This document shows, in pieces, positions 35,696-44,120 of a DNA stretch of 64,000 nt. The notes under the pieces were generated by a model. The model had not been told where the DNA came from, searched no databases, and saw only the letters and a program-made list of their open reading frames with translations. The stretch is from Sulfuricurvum sp. (GTDB lineage: Bacteria; Campylobacterota; Campylobacteria; Campylobacterales; Sulfurimonadaceae): NCBI GenBank assembly GCA_030693335.1, contig JAUYAU010000017.1, forward strand, positions 21,746 through 85,745, given 5' to 3'. Within the stretch, counting starts at the first letter, position 1, and each line of letters starts with the position of its first letter. Both the position numbers and the translations under genes were made by a program.

Positions 35696-36961
35696 TCATA
35701 GCTCACTTCCCCATTTTAAAGCATCACAACCATATTTATCGCGAATAGCACGACTTTTTTGATCGAAACTACGTGCTTTTACATCTTCTTCATAATCAAT
35801 AAGGGAGAGTGTTCTGCGTGAATGAACGCTAAATGCAGAGGCACTAATACCAATATGCGTGATGGTGCCGCTAATGTGTAAATCCGTTTTTGTAAAGAGT
35901 TCGCGACATAGCTGGCGAAAGCGCTGCTCATTGAAAAGCCTTGCTTCGCTAAGAGCACTATTGCTTTTTGGATAATGTTTATAGTAAATCGACAAGCTAA
36001 AGGTTGTTGGATTCACTTCAAGTTTACTGATAGCATAGGCGAGATGACGTGAAAGAATTGAGATCCGACGTCTAATCTCATCACGATTAACAATTGGATC
36101 AAAAGTACGTGAGATGCCGATAGATTTACGGGGTGTATTTGCCGTGAGTTCACCCAAATCATAGCCGGATATACGATCGTAGAGTGATTGTGCATAGGAG
36201 CCCCATGAAAAGACAAGGCTTTTAGCACGCAGTAAGTCTCCTAGTGTGTGAAGATGGTATTGGACACATTGACGCTGCATAGCCGAACCAATGCCGGGAA
36301 ACTTATGAACGGGTATAGAATGGACGAATGAGGAAACATTCTCATCTGCGACCGTATAGCATCCAAAGGGTTTGGCTCTTTCGGTAGCAAGTTTGGCGAT
36401 GTGCTTGGAGTTGGCAGCACCAATGGAGACGGGAAGATTTAGGTGACGTTTTATCTCGTGGCGCAGATTATCGATGAACGATGGCACCTCTTCATCGGTA
36501 ATCCACCCTTTTAAATCTCCGTAAAATTCATCGATGCTGGCTTGTTCTATAAGGGGGATTCTTTCTTGTAAGAATTGATGCAATGCGTGTGAAAGACGAT
36601 GATACAGCTGCATGTCAGGCCCTTTGATAATGAGGCCTGGGCAGCGCATAAGTGCTTCGCGGATACTCATACCTGTATTGATACCATAGGTGCGTGCTTC
36701 ATAACTTGCAGTCGTTAAAATCCCTCGTACGCGTCCATCTGGATCGATAAATTGGTTCAAATTATCCCCAGTATAACGGTGAAAAAAGCTTCCCACAAAA
36801 GAGCCGCTGTTGTTGAGTAAGAGTTCTTGATTCGATTTTTCATGAGAAAAAATGTACGGGTCACCTCTGCCGCCCACTCCAACGGGCTTGCCAATCAAGG
36901 AGGGATCAAGAGTACGTTGTGCTGAGACAAAAAAGCAGTCCAAATCAATGTGTATTTTCAT
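35696..36961 (-). CDS. dinB: Y-family DNA polymerase (Pol IV/DinB-like)
   Basis: A translesion polymerase of 421 residues. Catalytic acidic residues are visible as D6 and D8 in HIDLDCFF and the SIDEFYGDL motif. YEARTYGINTGMSIREAL is the fingers region, and FPGIGSAMQRQC holds the helix-hairpin-helix. Compared with E. coli DinB there is an insertion of about 45 residues at positions 34-78 in the fingers (YIFSHEKSNQELLL, GSFFHRYTGDNLNQF). No LexA-type box was recognised upstream. It is convergent with the J-domain gene. Confidence 0.88.
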   Translation of the reverse strand: MKIHIDLDCFFVSAQRTLDPSLIGKPVGVGGRGDPYIFSHEKSNQELLLNNSGSFVGSFFHRYTGDNLNQFIDPDGRVRGILTTASYEARTYGINTGMSIREALMRCPGLIIKGPDMQLYHRLSHALHQFLQERIPLIEQASIDEFYGDLKGWITDEEVPSFIDNLRHEIKRHLNLPVSIGAANSKHIAKLATERAKPFGCYTVADENVSSFVHSIPVHKFPGIGSAMQRQCVQYHLHTLGDLLRAKSLVFSWGSYAQSLYDRISGYDLGELTANTPRKSIGISRTFDPIVNRDEIRRRISILSRHLAYAISKLEVNPTTFSLSIYYKHYPKSNSALSEARLFNEQRFRQLCRELFTKTDLHISGTITHIGISASAFSVHSRRTLSLIDYEEDVKARSFDQKSRAIRDKYGCDALKWGSEL

Positions 36962-37045
36962 GATGAGAGTATAAAGCGATTTAAAACCTAAGAGACAAAA
37001 TATGGCAATTCGCTACAATATGGCAAAAATTTGGGGGAAATCCAG

Positions 37046-38062
37046 ATGGAATACCGCTATATCGGACGTACAGGATTACGCGTATCACCGATTTGTATGG
37101 GGACAATGACATTTGGCTCGCAATGCGATGAAAAAGCGGCATTTGCTATTATGGACAAAGCCTATGAATATGGCGTGAATTTTTTCGATACTGCAGAGCT
37201 TTATCCGGTTCCTCCTACTGCCGAACTGGCAGGGTTAACCGAAGAGATGGTGGGAAAATGGCTTAAAACCAAACCGCGTGAGAGTGTGATTTTAGCTACT
37301 AAAGTAGCAGGGGCGGCATCGGGATGGTTTGTACCGCCGATTCGTCATGGATATACGGCGTGTGATCGGTTTCATATCGAACGTGCTATTGAAGGCTCTT
37401 TAAAACGACTAGGTACCGATTACATCGATTTGTATCAGATACACTGGCCCGATATGATTGTCCCGATCGAAGAGACGTTGAGAACGATGGATACTTTGGT
37501 GCAAAGCGGAAAAGTTCGTTATATCGGTACGTCCAATGATACAGCGCGCGGGACAATGAAATCGCTCATGGTCAGCAAATACGAAAAATTGAGCCGTTTT
37601 GAGTCGATCCAAAATAACTTTTCATTGCTTAATCGCCGTGATCTAACTGAGATCGGTGCATTATGCCGTGAAGAAAAAATTTCATTGCTTCCGTATTCCC
37701 CTTTGGGCGGGGGAGTTTTGAGTGGAAAATACAATCAGGCCATAAGCAGTCAAGGGCGTTTTAGCGATTACATCAATTCTAATAACAAGCGTCAGCGCCT
37801 AATGGCGGCACGATTTCTCAACGACAAAACGCTCGCATCGACACAGGAATATTTGCGTATCGCTTCTGTGTATGGGCTAGATCCAGTTACGATGGCGATT
37901 GCATGGAGTAAGCAGTTTGATTTTGTGGCGTCGACGATTATTGGTGCTACGACACCAGAACAATTGGATGCTTCATTGGCCGCGATGAATGTGACGTTGA
38001 ATGACGAAATACTAAAAGAACTGGATGCGGTGCATGCAAAAATACTTTATCCTATGGGTTAG
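37046..38062 (+). CDS. Aldo/keto reductase of the Tas type
   Basis: An NADPH-dependent aldo/keto reductase, 338 residues, closest to E. coli Tas. Shared features are GTMTFGSQCDE near the N-terminus, FFDTAELYPVPPTAEL with the Asp and Tyr of the active site, the Lys in ATKVAG, YLDLYQ-like IDLYQIHWP, and the cofactor segment ASTIIGATTPEQL. The start with GGGGG 8 nt upstream is chosen over a TTG five codons earlier. Its 3' end overlaps the lipoprotein gene by 29 bp. Confidence 0.87.
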   Translation: MEYRYIGRTGLRVSPICMGTMTFGSQCDEKAAFAIMDKAYEYGVNFFDTAELYPVPPTAELAGLTEEMVGKWLKTKPRESVILATKVAGAASGWFVPPIRHGYTACDRFHIERAIEGSLKRLGTDYIDLYQIHWPDMIVPIEETLRTMDTLVQSGKVRYIGTSNDTARGTMKSLMVSKYEKLSRFESIQNNFSLLNRRDLTEIGALCREEKISLLPYSPLGGGVLSGKYNQAISSQGRFSDYINSNNKRQRLMAARFLNDKTLASTQEYLRIASVYGLDPVTMAIAWSKQFDFVASTIIGATTPEQLDASLAAMNVTLNDEILKELDAVHAKILYPMG

Positions 38063-38534
38063 TACCCTCATCCTCTTTCTGGGGGGATGTACCGCCAAAC
38101 ATTATTCGATCAGCAGCCCAAAAGTGATTACGATTAAAAGTCCTAAGCTCAAGTTTTCCGATACCGGATACATACGTTATGAAAAAGATGCCGTAGAGGT
38201 AGAGCTTTTTACAGCAGGGGTAGCGGTAGAGAAGATCTCGATTGATGACAAAGTGTGTATAAGTAGCGGATGCATGAGTGAAGAAGCATTTGTCAAAGAG
38301 TATCTGTATGAAGCCTATCCGCGTGATACGATGCGCCGTATTTTGCAAGGAGAACCTATTTTTAATGGCGTAGGTAAAGATGAAACCTGTGGTGGAGCCC
38401 TTTTTCAATTTATCCGAAATGATGACATGGACATCATGTATCGGCGCAAGGGAAATGAGATACTTTTCAAAGACCGTTTAAATGGATTGATGATAAAAAT
38501 AAATGACATAGAGGATACGAATGAAACTAAGTGA
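38034..38534 (+). CDS. Lipoprotein of unknown function
   Basis: A 166-residue protein with a lipoprotein signal (MQKYFILWVSTLILFLGGC): the lipobox is LGGC and Cys19 would be lipidated. The mature part is beta-rich with a SISSPKVITIKSPKLKFSD repeat of SPK-(V/L)-x. It has four further cysteines (VCISSGC and ETCGG among them). I do not recognise a family. It starts within the Tas-type gene and its end overlaps the aminotransferase start by 14 bp, so it is embedded in a compact operon. Confidence 0.75.
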   Translation: MQKYFILWVSTLILFLGGCTAKHYSISSPKVITIKSPKLKFSDTGYIRYEKDAVEVELFTAGVAVEKISIDDKVCISSGCMSEEAFVKEYLYEAYPRDTMRRILQGEPIFNGVGKDETCGGALFQFIRNDDMDIMYRRKGNEILFKDRLNGLMIKINDIEDTNETK

Positions 38535-39666
38535 TCGAAGTACAACCATTGCACAATCGGAAATTCGTTCTATGACGAGAGCCTGCAATGCTCTTAATGG
38601 AATCAATATGGCACAGGGAGTCTGTGATTTGGAAGTCCCAAGTGTGGTGATCGATGCTGCGAAGAGGGCGATGGATGAGGGGATTAATATTTATACCCCT
38701 ACGGAAGGATTACCCGTATTGCGCCAGGCCATTGCCTCTAAAATGAAACGCTTTTATGACGTTGCAATCGATGCGAATCAGGTATTGGTCAGTGATGGAG
38801 CTACGGGAGCTTTTTATACCGCGTGCATGGCATTGCTAAATCCGGGTGATGAGGTTATATTGTTTGAACCGTATTACGGTTACCATCGTTCAACTCTCCT
38901 GTCTATCGGGGCAGTCCCTAAATTCATTCGGCTTGAAGCACCTCATTGGGAATTAGATATGAACGCGCTTCAAGCAGTTGTGACTGAAAAAACACGAGCT
39001 ATGATGATCTGTAATCCTGCTAATCCCAGCGGAAAAGTGTATACGCGAGACGAATTAGAACAAATTGGGGAGTTTGCGCAAAAATACGATTTGATTGTTT
39101 TTGCTGATGAGATGTATGAGCACTTTTTGTACGATGGAATTAAGCACATTACAGCATTGAGTGTTGAGAGTTTGAGGGATCGATGTGTGGTACTTTCGGG
39201 ATTTTCAAAAGTGTTTAGTATCACGGGTTGGCGCTTAGGATATGCGATCGCGCCCTCTAAAGTGATTGAAGTCATGGCGCAGTTTAATGATCTTATTTAC
39301 GTTTGTGCCGCAGCACCCTTGCAAATGGGTGCTGCACACGGGCTTGAGAAATTAGAGGATGATTATTATGCCGAACTGTCCCGTATTCATCAAGTCAAGA
39401 GGGATATTTTTTGTGATGCGTTAAGAAGCGTTGGCTTAACTCCCAGTGTTCCAAGCGGGGCCTATTATGTCATGACCGATGTGAGTCGTATTGAGGGCAA
39501 TGATGATTTTGACAAAGCGATGAACATCCTTGAGCAAACAGGAGTCGCTTCAGTTCCGGGCCGAGCGTTTTATCATGATGATGCAGGTGCTAACATGGTG
39601 CGCTTTTGCTATTCTAAACCGCTAGAGGTACTTGAAGAAGCGGCGCAGAGAATTCGTCGACTGTGA
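38521..39666 (+). CDS. PLP-dependent aminotransferase, class I/II
   Basis: A fold-type I aminotransferase of 381 residues; the substrate is probably an aspartate, aromatic or kynurenine-like amino acid. Motifs are SDGATGAFYTACMALLNPGDEV, CNPANPSGKVYTRDEL with the Asn and Pro of the PLP pocket, FADEMYEHF, the PLP Lys in LSGFSKVFSITGWRLGY and the Arg near the C-terminus (VRFCYSKP). It is the last gene of the run with the Tas-type reductase and the lipoprotein. Confidence 0.87.
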   Translation: MKLSDRSTTIAQSEIRSMTRACNALNGINMAQGVCDLEVPSVVIDAAKRAMDEGINIYTPTEGLPVLRQAIASKMKRFYDVAIDANQVLVSDGATGAFYTACMALLNPGDEVILFEPYYGYHRSTLLSIGAVPKFIRLEAPHWELDMNALQAVVTEKTRAMMICNPANPSGKVYTRDELEQIGEFAQKYDLIVFADEMYEHFLYDGIKHITALSVESLRDRCVVLSGFSKVFSITGWRLGYAIAPSKVIEVMAQFNDLIYVCAAAPLQMGAAHGLEKLEDDYYAELSRIHQVKRDIFCDALRSVGLTPSVPSGAYYVMTDVSRIEGNDDFDKAMNILEQTGVASVPGRAFYHDDAGANMVRFCYSKPLEVLEEAAQRIRRL

Positions 39667-39672
39667 TATAAT
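39667..39672 (+). promoter_or_regulatory. -10 box of the DUF4258/YgiT-type pair
   Basis: TATAAT lies at the end of the aminotransferase gene, 36 nt before the TTG start, so the pair can be transcribed on its own. AAAAGGA precedes the start. Confidence 0.45.
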
Positions 39673-39708
39673 AACAATACTTGCGTAAGACTCAGAAAAG
39701 GAACGATA

Positions 39709-39981
39709 TTGAACTTCATTTACAGAACACATGCTATCGAAAGGATGTTTCAAAGGGATGTAAACGGAGAAGATGTTGAGCATATAGTCAAAACGGGCGA
39801 GATTATAGAGACTTATCCTGATGATTATCCGTATCCTTCTTTTTTAGTTTTAGGATATTTTGGGAATAGACCGCTTCATGTAGTCTATGCAAAAGATGAG
39901 GATGATTCTGTTATCGTGATAACTGTTTATGAGCCGACACTTGAAAAATGGTTTGACGATTTGAAAACGAGGAGAAAATAG
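39709..39981 (+). CDS. DUF4258 protein, putative toxin of a type II pair
   Basis: A 90-residue protein that fits DUF4258 (RTHAIERMFQRDVNGEDVEHIV, then SFLVLGYFGNRPLHVVYA and VIVITVYEPTLEKW). These proteins have a small RelE/BrnT-like alpha/beta form and usually lie before a YgiT-type zinc-finger gene. Toxicity is inferred from context only. The start is TTG, which may keep expression low. The partner gene begins 2 bp downstream. Confidence 0.72.
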   Translation: MNFIYRTHAIERMFQRDVNGEDVEHIVKTGEIIETYPDDYPYPSFLVLGYFGNRPLHVVYAKDEDDSVIVITVYEPTLEKWFDDLKTRRK

Positions 39982-39983
39982 CG

Positions 39984-40214
39984 ATGAAATGTGTAATTTG
40001 TAAATATGGCGATACGCAGCAGGGCTTTACGACAGTTACGTTGGAGAAAAATGGTGCGACGATTATTTTTAAACATGTTCCTGCGCATGTATGCGATAAT
40101 TGCGGTGAAAAATACGTTGATGGCGAAGTGACTTCGGATGTTTTGAAAAAAGCGCAGGAGATCGTGAGTAACGGTGTTCAAATCGATATTCGCGAATATC
40201 AAAGCGCAGCGTAA
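39984..40214 (+). CDS. YgiT-type zinc-finger protein, putative antitoxin
   Basis: A 76-residue protein with two CxxC pairs (CVIC at residues 3-6; CDNC at about 38-41) as in the N-terminal half of MqsA/YgiT antitoxins. The C-terminal helix-turn-helix of full MqsA is absent; only a short helix remains (SDVLKKAQEIVSNGV). It probably neutralises the DUF4258 protein through the zinc domain. Whether it can bind its own promoter is doubtful. Confidence 0.75.
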   Translation: MKCVICKYGDTQQGFTTVTLEKNGATIIFKHVPAHVCDNCGEKYVDGEVTSDVLKKAQEIVSNGVQIDIREYQSAA

Positions 40215-40235
40215 ATCCTCCGTCATTCCCCCATT

Positions 40236-40262
40236 GGATAGAGAATCCATATATCTCTATCC
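40236..40262. repeat. Hairpin after the putative toxin-antitoxin pair
   Basis: A perfect 9-bp stem (GGATAGAGA with TCTCTATCC) with a 9-nt loop lies 21 nt after the antitoxin stop. It is preceded by CGTCATTCCCCC, which resembles the start of dispersed repeats of the form GTCATTCCC...GGGAATCC. It may be a decayed repeat unit, a terminator, or both. Confidence 0.4.
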
Positions 40263-40330
40263 GGGCAATTAGAGCCGCACGAATAAAGCATTTCACAGAA
40301 ATTGAAAAAATAATAAGAGGAAAATAAACT

Positions 40331-41182
40331 ATGTCTAAATTTGTCGGCGCACACGTATCTGCATCAGGTGGAGTCTTTAATGCTCCCCTGAATGCCATGA
40401 AAATAGGGGCACGTGCATTTGCCCTTTTTACTAAAAACCAAAAACAGTGGGCTGCAAAACCGCTCGATAATGAGACGATCGGATTGTTCAAAGACAATTT
40501 GGCTGCAAGCGGTATACAGCCCTGCCATATTTTGCCTCACGATTCATATTTGATCAATCTCGGTCATCCCGAAGAGGAGAAGCGTGAAAAATCGCTGGAA
40601 GCATTTATCGATGAACTGCAGAGATGCGAGCAGTTGGGATTGGATCGTTTGAACTTTCACCCGGGAAGCCATCTCAAACAGATCACCGAGGAAGAGTGTA
40701 TCGACCGTATCGCCATGAGTATGAATCATGCGATCAACGTGACTGAGAGTGTTAATCTGACAATCGAGAATACCGCAGGGCAGGGAAGCAATCTGGGATG
40801 GAAATTTGAACACATTGCGGCTATCATAGAACGTATCGAAGATAAGTCCCGAGTTGGGGTCTGTATTGACACATGCCATATGTTTACGGCAGGATACGAC
40901 ATACGTACACGTGAGGCGTATGATGCTACGTGGGCAGAATTTGACCGTGTTATCGGATTCCAGTACCTCAAAGGGATGCACATTAACGATTCTAAGCCTG
41001 ATTTAGGGAGCCATGTAGATCGTCATGATTCACTGGGCAAGGGAAAAATTGGATTGGATGCGTTTGGGTTTTTGATGAACGATCCGAGAATGGACAATAT
41101 TCCACTTGTATTGGAAACTATTGATGAGACCATTTGGGCGCAAGAGATTGAACTGCTTTACAGTATGCAACATAATAATTAA
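40331..41182 (+). CDS. nfo: Endonuclease IV
   Basis: Nfo cuts DNA at abasic sites in base-excision repair with three zinc ions. The 283-residue TIM-barrel protein has the ligands in [55 protein letters not shown] and LVLETID. Length and motif order are standard. It lies 116 bp after the zinc-finger gene and 8 bp before the AAA gene. Confidence 0.95.
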   Translation: MSKFVGAHVSASGGVFNAPLNAMKIGARAFALFTKNQKQWAAKPLDNETIGLFKDNLAASGIQPCHILPHDSYLINLGHPEEEKREKSLEAFIDELQRCEQLGLDRLNFHPGSHLKQITEEECIDRIAMSMNHAINVTESVNLTIENTAGQGSNLGWKFEHIAAIIERIEDKSRVGVCIDTCHMFTAGYDIRTREAYDATWAEFDRVIGFQYLKGMHINDSKPDLGSHVDRHDSLGKGKIGLDAFGFLMNDPRMDNIPLVLETIDETIWAQEIELLYSMQHNN

Positions 41183-41190
41183 GGATTTTA

Positions 41191-42927
41191 TTGAAATATT
41201 TAATTGATTTTTTAGAGAACCCATCCATTGAGCAATCTGAGATTTTTGCACAATTAAAATGTACCGTTGAGGAGGGGAAAGTCCTCCAACTCTTAACCCG
41301 TAAGTTTTTACAGTCTCAAGAAGATGTGGTTGTGGCTGAATTGCTTCAGGAACTGTACGGTCCCGATGATTATTCGTATCTTAGTCATTTTGGGGAAGTG
41401 AAAACGCTTTTGGAACTGGGATGGATTACCCATCACTCTTTCACCCCGATCAAAATGAGTGAGCTTTCTCAGTTAGAGTTGTTTAACACTCCTGTTGCAC
41501 TGACAACGATTTTTATGAAGCTGCTCGAAGAAGGCTCTTTGGAGATGACCTTGCCGGAGATCAAACCGTACGCCGACCATTTGGAATATCTTCAAGATCA
41601 GTTTTTCCGCATCGAGCTGTACCAAAAGATGTCGATTATCCGCAATAATGGGAATGAACATTCATTGGGGATCAATCGTATTCAAAGCAAGCTTGATTTA
41701 CTCGAGAAGCGTATCGAAGAGAGGATTGTTCAAACCTCTCAAGATGTGGTATTGGACCGTTTTTTCAAACAAAAGAAGCTGGAACCCAAAGAGCAGGTGA
41801 TTTTTTTGGCCTTGCTTAAAGAGGAGTACAGTTCGACTGAGGGAAATTTGCGGGAGATGAATACTCTCATCGATTTGATCAGTTTTGATGATTACGAGCG
41901 GATTAAAAACCGCGCATTGCTCGAAGACGGATCGCGTCTTATCAATGAGGATGTTATCGATTATGAAGAGATGCTCAACCCTTTTGGTGGAATCAGCAGA
42001 GCTTTTTACATCGTTGATGAGGTGCTTCAATCGATCATGCACCCCCAAAAAAAGAAAAAAGCGCGTAAGCTCAAACTGGATATGTTGATTAAAGAACAGG
42101 AAATTTTCGAACTTATCGAGCCTACAACCTCTTTGGAAAATGTAGTACTTAATCCCTCAACGGATAAGACCCTCCAAAACTTGATGCACCAGCTGGACCG
42201 TGAAGTAGTTGCCAAGCTTCATGAATGGGGTATAAAGGACAAAAAAGCTGGAATCGATGCACGGATTATTTTTTATGGTCCTCCGGGTACGGGCAAAACT
42301 CTCACCGCCCATTCTCTCTCACGCTCACTCAAACGGCAGGTGCTGAGTTTTGACTGTTCCAAAATCCTCTCGATGTATGTGGGAGAGTCCGAAAAAAATG
42401 TTCGCAAGATCTTTGATACCTATGCCGATTTGACAAAGCAGACGAAAACAGAACCGATTCTTTTACTCAATGAAGCCGATCAGTTCCTCTCGTCACGTTC
42501 ACAAGGTGCAGGTACGTCTGCAGATCAAATGCACAATCAAATGCAAAATATCTTTTTAGAACAGATCGAGAAGTTTCAGGGGATTTTGATTGCAACAACC
42601 AATTTACTTGAAAATATCGATCAGGCATTTTCTCGTCGATTCAACTACAAAATCGAGTTCAAAAAACCGGACAAAGCACAGCGCCTTAAATTGTGGAAAA
42701 TGATGTTGCCAAAAAATGCTCCGTATGATGAGGGTTTTGAGATTGAAAAACTCTCAACTTATCCTTTGACCGGTGGACAGATAAATTTAATCGTTAAAAA
42801 TACCGCATACACCGTGGCTACGCGTAAGGAATCCATATTTCGACTGGAGGATTTTATAAATGAAATTGAAAAAGAACGCCAAGGAAATTTTGACACAGAA
42901 AAATCAGTTGGATTTTTAAATCGATAA
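41191..42927 (+). CDS. AAA-family ATPase of unknown function
   Basis: A 578-residue protein with a TTG start. Residues 1-320 form an uncharacterised helical region rich in Glu and Leu. The AAA module covers about 335-560: Walker A GPPGTGKT at 363-370, CSKILSMYVGESEKNVRKIF, Walker B-like LLLNEADQF in which the usual first Asp is Asn, ATTNLLENIDQAFSRRF with the sensor and Arg finger, and GGQINLIVKN in the lid. It most resembles remodelling ATPases of the FtsH/VPS4 style without protease. C. jejuni has a similar gene, as I recall it. Confidence 0.8.
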   Translation: MKYLIDFLENPSIEQSEIFAQLKCTVEEGKVLQLLTRKFLQSQEDVVVAELLQELYGPDDYSYLSHFGEVKTLLELGWITHHSFTPIKMSELSQLELFNTPVALTTIFMKLLEEGSLEMTLPEIKPYADHLEYLQDQFFRIELYQKMSIIRNNGNEHSLGINRIQSKLDLLEKRIEERIVQTSQDVVLDRFFKQKKLEPKEQVIFLALLKEEYSSTEGNLREMNTLIDLISFDDYERIKNRALLEDGSRLINEDVIDYEEMLNPFGGISRAFYIVDEVLQSIMHPQKKKKARKLKLDMLIKEQEIFELIEPTTSLENVVLNPSTDKTLQNLMHQLDREVVAKLHEWGIKDKKAGIDARIIFYGPPGTGKTLTAHSLSRSLKRQVLSFDCSKILSMYVGESEKNVRKIFDTYADLTKQTKTEPILLLNEADQFLSSRSQGAGTSADQMHNQMQNIFLEQIEKFQGILIATTNLLENIDQAFSRRFNYKIEFKKPDKAQRLKLWKMMLPKNAPYDEGFEIEKLSTYPLTGGQINLIVKNTAYTVATRKESIFRLEDFINEIEKERQGNFDTEKSVGFLNR

Positions 42928-42940
42928 GTGATCGTAAGTG

Positions 42941-43005
42941 GGAATTTTTGAAACATATGTTGCTTAAAGCATAAGCTAAAATGGAAATTTTTGTAACATA
43001 TATTG
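42941..43005. repeat. Two AT-rich direct repeats in front of the FqrB-like gene
   Basis: GGAATTTTTGAAACATATG (from 42941) and GGAAATTTTTGTAACATAT (from 42983) are near-copies set 42 bp apart. Each contains a small palindrome: AACATATGTT at 42952-42961, and AACA-TATAT-TGTT from 42995. The spacing of about four helical turns suggests paired binding sites for a regulator. The gap from 42928 to 43106 holds no credible gene. Confidence 0.5.
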
Positions 43006-43106
43006 TTTGAGATATGACCTTAAGCTGGGTTTTTTATACATGGCTCAGCCAAAGAGCGATATTATTGTCCATATTAAGTATTAAATACAGCACTGGGAGA
43101 GTTACG

Positions 43107-44120
43107 ATGCAAGAGAACGGGAAAGTAGTAGACATTGCAATTATCGGGGCAGGTCCTGGCGGTATGGCATGTGCAATCGAAGCAAAACTGGCTGGAATCG
43201 AAAACATCATTGTTATAGACAAAGCACCTCACCACAATGATATGATCCACAAGTTTTACAAAAAAGGTAAACGCGTTGACAAAGACTGGATGGGGATAAA
43301 GTTTGAGTTCAAAGGCAATGTTACATTTGAAGAGTGTTCTAAAGAAGAGTATATCCTGCAAATGGATGAGAAACTAAAAAACGCCGGTGTACTTGATAAA
43401 TTTGAGTACAACCATGACATCATCAGAGTAAACAAGGGTGCAGACGGTCTTTTTGAAATCATTTTTGGTCATGATACAGTGGCTGAAGGTATTGAAAAGA
43501 TGAGAGCTAAAAACGTCATCCTTTCCGTAGGTCGTATGGGTAAACCAAACAAACCGAAATATCCATTTCCAAAAGAGCTTAAAGATAGATTGAACTTTAA
43601 CCTAAGCAAAGTACAAAACGGCGAGAGAGTCATGATCGTCGGTGGTGGTGATACCGCTGGTGAATACGCATATGGTTTGGTAGAACTAGAAGATATGAAT
43701 GATTGTGTTGTAACACTTAACTACCGTCAAGCAGAGATCAAACGTATGAACCCGCTTAACACACAAATGTGTACTAAGTATTTGGATAACGGAAAAATCC
43801 TTAATAAAATGGGTGTCGATATCGAGAGCGTTGAGCCTACAGTTGATGGCAAGATTCAAGTCAACTTCACAGACGGTACCAATGCAGAATATGACAGAGC
43901 AGTATACGCACTTGGCGGTACAACTCCAAAAGACATCCTTGTCAACTCTGGCGTTAAAACTGGCGAATGGGATGTACCGGTATTCAATCCTGAAACCATG
44001 GAAACCAATGTTGAAGGTCTCTACACCATCGGTGATGTTGTTACGGATCAAGGCAGTATCGCACTTGCGTTCAATCATGCAAGTTTCGCTGTAAGCAACA
44101 TCGCTTCTAATCTGAAATAA
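43107..44120 (+). CDS. fqrB: FqrB-like NAD(P)H:flavodoxin oxidoreductase (TrxR-like flavoprotein)
   Basis: A 337-residue FAD/NAD(P) protein of the thioredoxin-reductase fold without the CxxC redox site. The FAD motif is IGAGPGG at 13-19, the pyridine-nucleotide motif is VGGGDTAGEYA from 178, and the second FAD motif is GLYTIGDVV near the C-terminus. KFYKKGKRVDKD, LNYRQAEIKRMN and ALGGTTPKDIL are like the FqrB proteins of Helicobacter and Campylobacter, which pass electrons between NADPH and flavodoxin. The start with GGGAGA upstream is chosen over a frame that starts at 43014. It lies 305 bp before nuoA. Confidence 0.68.
   Translation: MQENGKVVDIAIIGAGPGGMACAIEAKLAGIENIIVIDKAPHHNDMIHKFYKKGKRVDKDWMGIKFEFKGNVTFEECSKEEYILQMDEKLKNAGVLDKFEYNHDIIRVNKGADGLFEIIFGHDTVAEGIEKMRAKNVILSVGRMGKPNKPKYPFPKELKDRLNFNLSKVQNGERVMIVGGGDTAGEYAYGLVELEDMNDCVVTLNYRQAEIKRMNPLNTQMCTKYLDNGKILNKMGVDIESVEPTVDGKIQVNFTDGTNAEYDRAVYALGGTTPKDILVNSGVKTGEWDVPVFNPETMETNVEGLYTIGDVVTDQGSIALAFNHASFAVSNIASNLK

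Noticed and set aside
38025..38534. Lipoprotein start at 38025
   Set aside because: The ATG three codons later gives a cleaner lipoprotein signal (MQKYF), though the earlier one cannot be fully excluded.
42941..43005. CRISPR-like array
   Set aside because: Only two imperfect repeats of about 20 bp are present, with no spacer pattern and no cas genes in the window.
43014..43106. Extension of the FqrB-like protein to an earlier ATG
   Set aside because: The extra 31 residues have no similarity to flavoprotein N-termini, and GGGAGA fits the ATG at 43107.
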